Shown here: positions 15,112-18,666 of the stretch, one piece after another
How the letters are laid out: the number at the start of each line of letters is the position of its first letter
How positions within the stretch are numbered: position 1 is the first letter of the stretch
NCBI GenBank assembly: GCA_031127185.1
Contig: JARIET010000022.1
Location: 1 to 18,666 of the forward strand
Length of the DNA stretch: 18,666 nucleotides
Direction of reading: 5' to 3'
Origin: Gemmatimonadota bacterium
GTDB taxonomy: Bacteria; Gemmatimonadota; Gemmatimonadetes; Gemmatimonadales; Gemmatimonadaceae
Made by a program: the position numbers and the translations under genes
Notes under the pieces: generated by a model
Database searches by the model: none
Told to the model about the DNA's origin: nothing
What the model saw: the letters and a program-made list of their open reading frames with translations, nothing else

Positions 15112-15161
15112 CCGTTAAACCTCGCCTGACCCGGCAGGGGGGTCAACCGGCGAACTGAGAC

Positions 15162-16721
15162 TCAACCGACCACCGGCGGGGTTTGTTCGGCCCGGGGGAA
15201 TAGCCCCTCGCCCTTGGACACCTTCCAGCCGGCCGCAGAGAGCCTGTTGATGGCCTCGTACGTGGTTGCGCCGGCGGCGCCTGGCGCGCCGAGCTGCGTC
15301 CAGAGCGACTCGGCCTTGCCCGGCATGAACGCCGCGAGAGCAACGGCCTGGCGAGCGAGGGATCGTGCGAGCGCCGCCAGCACGGCGTCGAGTTCGGCGG
15401 CCTTGGCAGGATCCTTCGCCAGCGTCCAAGGGGCCGACTGCTGTATGAAGAGGTTCGCGCGCGACGTGACCTTCGCGATGGCGTCGAGCGCTTCGTGTGG
15501 GAGGTATCCGCGCGAGCCGTCGAGGGCCTGCTGCGCGGTTGACAGGTCGGCGATGTCGTCGGTGTCGAGCGGGCCACGAGCCCCGTCGGGGACGACGCCG
15601 GCACGGTACTTCTCGATCATTGCGATGACACGACTGGCAAGATTGCCAAGCCCGTTGGCGAGTTCCGAGTTGTAAACGGCCTCGTAGCGCTCGATGGAAT
15701 AGCTGCCGTCGCCGTCAAAGGGAATCTCGCGCAACAGGAAATAGCGGAAGGCGTCGGGGCCGAATCGAGCGACTTCGTCAGCGAGTTCGATCTTTACGCC
15801 GGCGGACTTGGACATCCGTTCGCCGCCGAAGTTGAGAAAGCCGTGGCCCCACACGCGCTCCGGCAGCGCGAGTTCGGCGGCCTGCAACATGGCGGGCCAC
15901 ACGACGCAGTGGAGGCGCGTGATGTCCTTGCCGACAACGTGCAGCTGCGCAGGCCAGCGGTTCCTGTACGATTTGTCGGGGTAACCGGTGGCGGTCAGGT
16001 AATTCGGCAGGGCATCGAACCACACCCAGGTGCCCTGGGGCTCGCCGCCCGTTGGCGACGGTACCGGCAAGGGAATCGCCCACGCCAGTCGCGCACGTGT
16101 GATGGAGAGGTCTTCAAGTCCGGTCGCCAGCAGCGCCTTGATTTCGTTCCGGCGCGACTCCGGCTGCACAAAGTCAGGGCGTTCGTCGACCAGCCGCTGG
16201 AGGAAGGCCTGGTACTTGGAGAGGCGAAAGAACCAGTTTCGCTCCTTGGTCCACTGCAACTCTCGCGTGGCGTGCAGGACGCACTTGCCATCGACGATCT
16301 CGTCAGCGCGCTTGAACAGTTCGCAGCCGACGCAATACCACCCTTCGTACTCCTTCTCATAGAAGTCGTCGGGTGAAGCGTCGGCGATGCGCTTGATGAA
16401 CGCGCGTACGCCGCTCTTGTGGGCCGGGTCCGTGGTGCGGATGAACTGGTCATATGAAATCGCCAGCAGGTCCCACATTCCGCGAAAGCGGGCGGCGATG
16501 TCGTCGACAAATACCTGCGGTTCAACCCCCTTGGCGGCGGCGGTTTGCGCGACTTTCTGGCCATGCTCGTCCATGCCAATGCAGAAATGCACCTGCTCGC
16601 CCATTTGGCGGTGCGCGCGGGCGATGACATCGGCGCCGATCTTCTCGAGCGCGTGCCCGAAGTGCGGATCGCCATTGGCATAGTCAATGGCCGTCGTGAG
16701 GTAGAACTGCTTCGGGCTCAT
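15162..16721 (-). CDS. metG: Methionyl-tRNA synthetase
   Basis: The product has 519 residues. It charges tRNA-Met, including the initiator, using ATP. Class I signatures are present: H20-F-G-H23 for the HIGH motif and R302-M-S-K-S306 for KMSKS. The connective peptide has one zinc knuckle with C130, C133, C147 and H150, the C-x2-C...C-x2-H arrangement I associate with the Thermus-type enzyme, rather than the double knuckle of the E. coli enzyme. The anticodon-binding helical domain occupies roughly 360-519. There is no C-terminal EMAP/Trbp tRNA-binding domain, so this is the short form. The ATG overlaps the stop of the ricT-like gene as ATGA, pointing to translational coupling. The last residues after the helical domain (KGEGLFPR) are typical for the family, so the gene looks complete. 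Confidence 0.97.
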   Translation of the reverse strand: MSPKQFYLTTAIDYANGDPHFGHALEKIGADVIARAHRQMGEQVHFCIGMDEHGQKVAQTAAAKGVEPQVFVDDIAARFRGMWDLLAISYDQFIRTTDPAHKSGVRAFIKRIADASPDDFYEKEYEGWYCVGCELFKRADEIVDGKCVLHATRELQWTKERNWFFRLSKYQAFLQRLVDERPDFVQPESRRNEIKALLATGLEDLSITRARLAWAIPLPVPSPTGGEPQGTWVWFDALPNYLTATGYPDKSYRNRWPAQLHVVGKDITRLHCVVWPAMLQAAELALPERVWGHGFLNFGGERMSKSAGVKIELADEVARFGPDAFRYFLLREIPFDGDGSYSIERYEAVYNSELANGLGNLASRVIAMIEKYRAGVVPDGARGPLDTDDIADLSTAQQALDGSRGYLPHEALDAIAKVTSRANLFIQQSAPWTLAKDPAKAAELDAVLAALARSLARQAVALAAFMPGKAESLWTQLGAPGAAGATTYEAINRLSAAGWKVSKGEGLFPRAEQTPPVVG

Positions 16722-17941
16722 TCGCTGGTGGGTTGGCCCGCGTCTCCGCCGGGCGATGCATTCGGTGGGCCACCGGGACCGCGGCCACCGCGCCTGCCGC
16801 CGCGCCGGCCACGCCGACGTCGCCGTGAGGTCTGGGCGTCCGCCGGCACGGCGCTTTCTGTGCCCGGCACCGCGCCCTGGTTGGGCGCAGCCTGCGGCGG
16901 TGAGGGCTGCGCTCCGCGCTGCGGGGGACGCTGGGGCGGCGGCTGCGGTCGGCCCTGCTGCGGTCTGCCCTGCTGCTCCGGTTGGCGCTGTGGCGGGCGC
17001 TGCGACTCTGGGCGTGACTCTGGAGGGCGGCGCTGCTGCGGGCGCGGCGGAAGAGCAACAGCGCGTTCCTCATCTTCGCTGCTGTCTTCCGGTTCAGGCG
17101 TCGGTGCGACCCAAGTGCCGCCCATCTCCTGGCGCAACTGGTCGAGCGGAACCACGCGCGAATCGCCTCCGGGCACGCGCAGGGTCACCGTTTCCCGAAA
17201 AATGTCGAGCGACGCGACTTTCTCTTCGCCAAGGGACGTAGTGACAATCTTCCCTTCCTTCGGAAATCGCTTGCGTTGCTGCACGTAGAACTCGTGCTCG
17301 TATCGCAGGCAGCACATCAGCCGCCCGCATACGCCGGAGATCTGCGCCGGATTGAGCGTGGAGAGGTGCTGATCCTTGGCCACGCTTGACTTCACGGGCA
17401 CGAGCTCGGGAAGCCAGCTGGCGCTGCACATCTGGCGCCCACAGCGACCGACGCCGTCCACGCGCTTGGCCTCGTCGCGCACGCCGATGTGCCACATGTG
17501 CACGCGTGTGCCAAAGAGACCTTCCAGCTGGCGCACGAGCTGGCGAAAGTCCACCCGCTCCTCGGCGGTGAAGTACACCGTGAGCCTTTTCTTGTCCCAC
17601 TGCCACTCGGTATCGGAGACTTTCAGGTCGAGGCCGAGCGTGCGCACCTTCTCGATGGCCCGCGTGCGGACGTTCACTTCCTCGTCCCGCAGGTGAGCGG
17701 CTCGCGTGATTTCCTCGCCCGTTGCGGCGCGGATGGCCTTGCGAAGCGGGTCGGGGCTGGCCTTGCCGTGCGTGGTGCCCGCCTTGCGGACGAGCGCACG
17801 TTCGCCGGTGGAATGCACCCGACCGAGATCTTCTCCGCGTTCCGCCTCGACGACGACGGCCGTGCGTGCCGCAGGCGCATCCTCGAATGGCCACTCGAAG
17901 AACTCGCGTCGGTTTCCCTTGAAGGTGACCTCAATGACCAC
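16718..17941 (-). CDS. ricT: PSP1-domain protein, RicT (YaaT) homologue with a long basic disordered tail
   Basis: The product has 407 residues. The PSP1 core covers about residues 1-278 and contains the conserved Cys signatures G-R-C167-G-R-Q-M-C172-S-A-S-W-L and S-G-V-C205-G-R-L-M-C210-C211-L-R-Y-E. In Bacillus subtilis, RicT joins RicA and RicF in an Fe-S complex that steers RNase Y-dependent mRNA processing; RicT cysteines bind the clusters. Neither partner gene is in this window. After residue 278 comes an unusual 130-residue tail. It is first acidic (EDSSEDEE), then Gln/Pro/Arg-rich with repeated R-P-x-Q units, and finally Arg/Gly-rich, ending in a run like R-R-G-G-R-R-G-G-R-G. Such a tail could bind RNA or support condensate formation; this is inferred. 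The start is GTG 17941 with AGGG nine bases upstream. It follows accA by 11 bp and overlaps metG by ATGA. Confidence 0.9.
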   Translation of the reverse strand: MVIEVTFKGNRREFFEWPFEDAPAARTAVVVEAERGEDLGRVHSTGERALVRKAGTTHGKASPDPLRKAIRAATGEEITRAAHLRDEEVNVRTRAIEKVRTLGLDLKVSDTEWQWDKKRLTVYFTAEERVDFRQLVRQLEGLFGTRVHMWHIGVRDEAKRVDGVGRCGRQMCSASWLPELVPVKSSVAKDQHLSTLNPAQISGVCGRLMCCLRYEHEFYVQQRKRFPKEGKIVTTSLGEEKVASLDIFRETVTLRVPGGDSRVVPLDQLRQEMGGTWVAPTPEPEDSSEDEERAVALPPRPQQRRPPESRPESQRPPQRQPEQQGRPQQGRPQPPPQRPPQRGAQPSPPQAAPNQGAVPGTESAVPADAQTSRRRRRGRRGGRRGGRGPGGPPNASPGGDAGQPTSE

Positions 17942-17952
17942 GTTGCGGTGCC

Positions 17953-18666
17953 CTATTCCTCGACGGCGCCGATACGCAGGTACTTCTGCCGCCGGCGCCT
18001 GACGAGCTTATCCGGCTTGAGTCGGCGCAACTCATCCACGTGGTGCAGGAGCGCATCGTGAACCGACTTCGCGGTGGTTTCGTGGTCGGCGTGCGCGCCG
18101 CCCAGCGGCTCGGGAATGATCGCGTCTATCACGTGATGCTCCATCAGGTCGGGAGCGGTGATCTTGAGCGCCGTTGCGGCCTTCTCGCGCATTTCCGGGC
18201 TCTTGCCGTCCTTCCACAGGATCGCCGCGCATCCTTCGACAGTGATCACGGAATAGACCGAGTTTTGCAGCATCAGCACGCGATCGGCCACGCCGAGCGC
18301 GAGCGCGCCGCCCGAGCCGCCCTCGCCTATAACGGTCGCGACAATCGGCACGGTCAGCTGGCTCATTTCGAGCAGGTTGCGGGCAATGGCCTCGCTCTGG
18401 CCACGCTCTTCGGCGCCCAGCCCGGCCCAGGCACCTGGCGTATCGATGAAGGTCACGACCGGCACGTGAAACTTCTCCGCGAGCTTCATCAGTCGGAGCG
18501 CCTTGCGATAGCCCTCCGGGTGGGGCATCCCGAAATTGCGGTAGAGATTCTCCTTCGTGTCGTGGCCGCGCTGCTGGCCGATGACCATGATGGTCTCGCC
18601 GTCGAGCCGAGCCCAGCCACCCACAATGGCGGCATCATCGCGAAACGCGCGGTCGCCGTGGAGTTC
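17953..18666 (-). CDS. accA: Acetyl-CoA carboxylase carboxyltransferase subunit alpha, 5' end outside window
   Basis: This is the C-terminal 237 codons of AccA, whose frame runs off the right edge. AccA with AccD transfers carboxyl from carboxybiotin to acetyl-CoA, giving malonyl-CoA for fatty acid synthesis. Visible family blocks are E-L-H-G-D-R-A-F at the edge, [21 protein letters not shown], and the oxyanion-hole Gly-rich block [11 protein letters not shown]. The segment [15 protein letters not shown] follows, then the basic C-terminal tail with K-Y-L-R-I-G. The reading frame is intact and there is no sign of decay. It is the most upstream visible gene of the minus-strand run, 11 bp before ricT. 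A gene starting inside at GTG 18624 can be excluded because conserved AccA residues precede it. Confidence 0.97.
   Translation of the reverse strand, partial: ELHGDRAFRDDAAIVGGWARLDGETIMVIGQQRGHDTKENLYRNFGMPHPEGYRKALRLMKLAEKFHVPVVTFIDTPGAWAGLGAEERGQSEAIARNLLEMSQLTVPIVATVIGEGGSGGALALGVADRVLMLQNSVYSVITVEGCAAILWKDGKSPEMREKAATALKITAPDLMEHHVIDAIIPEPLGGAHADHETTAKSVHDALLHHVDELRRLKPDKLVRRRRQKYLRIGAVEE

Noticed and set aside
16545..17288. Plus-strand open frame of 247 codons opposite ricT and metG
   Set aside because: It runs antisense to two well-supported genes, and its Gly/Cys/Arg-rich middle is the mirror of the RicT tail.
1..18666. CRISPR arrays, tRNA or rRNA genes, insertion sequences, toxin-antitoxin or phage-defence islands
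   Set aside because: I looked for repeat-spacer patterns, tRNA-like cloverleaf ends, transposase motifs and defence-gene motifs and saw none. The one nucleotidyltransferase-like gene has no adjacent HEPN partner, so I do not call it a MNT-HEPN toxin-antitoxin pair.

Overview
The window is GC-rich DNA that reads as a contiguous bacterial chromosome segment with dense coding on both strands. I infer Gemmatimonadota or a close relative. The grounds are lipoprotein families with a characteristic Cys pair, a barrel-less 'regulatory-like plus plug' exported protein, a large CRTAC1/ASPIC-UnbV protein beside a vanadium-haloperoxidase-type enzyme, and several TMTC-like glycosyltransferases. This placement rests on remembered family flavour, not on a marker-gene comparison. 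I see no tRNA, rRNA, CRISPR array, transposase, phage gene or attachment site.

Layout. (1) 1-684: the tail of an unidentified plus-strand ORF, converging on a small minus-strand lipoprotein gene. (2) 809-6003, plus strand: a vanadium-dependent haloperoxidase/PAP2-type lipoprotein, then a 1245-residue lipoprotein made of two FG-GAP plus ASPIC/UnbV halves. Their stop and start overlap as ATGA. (3) 6030-8674, minus strand: an exported protein with a carboxypeptidase-regulatory-like domain and a TonB-plug-like domain but no barrel, coupled by ATGA to a TMTC-like membrane glycosyltransferase with five TPRs. (4) 8897-11109, plus strand: a TPM-domain (YgcG-type) protein with a Gly-rich tail, a nucleotidyltransferase-like protein that lacks the catalytic Asp pair, and a LemA lipoprotein. 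A perfect 9-bp hairpin follows. (5) 11157-18666, minus strand, read from the right edge: accA (5' end outside the window), ricT-like PSP1 protein, metG, an M23 peptidase, a PMT/ArnT-type glycosyltransferase and a TPR-less TMTC-like glycosyltransferase, all tightly packed.

How the genes may work together. Most products of blocks 1-4 are predicted to be exported, lipid-anchored or membrane-bound, so this stretch is mainly envelope biology: a secreted oxidative or phosphatase enzyme with a beta-propeller partner, a protein O-glycosylation-type enzyme coupled to an exported plug-domain protein, and a TPM/LemA membrane module. Block 5 starts with core metabolism and translation (fatty acid synthesis, RNA-processing regulator, methionyl-tRNA synthetase) and runs into cell-wall and glycosylation genes.

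The most interesting leads are the TPM / inactive-nucleotidyltransferase / LemA trio, the haloperoxidase-propeller pair with its internally duplicated partner, the plug protein coupled to the TMTC-like enzyme, the TMTC-like paralogue that stops just before its TPR region, and the long Arg/Gln/Pro plus Arg-Gly tail on the RicT homologue.
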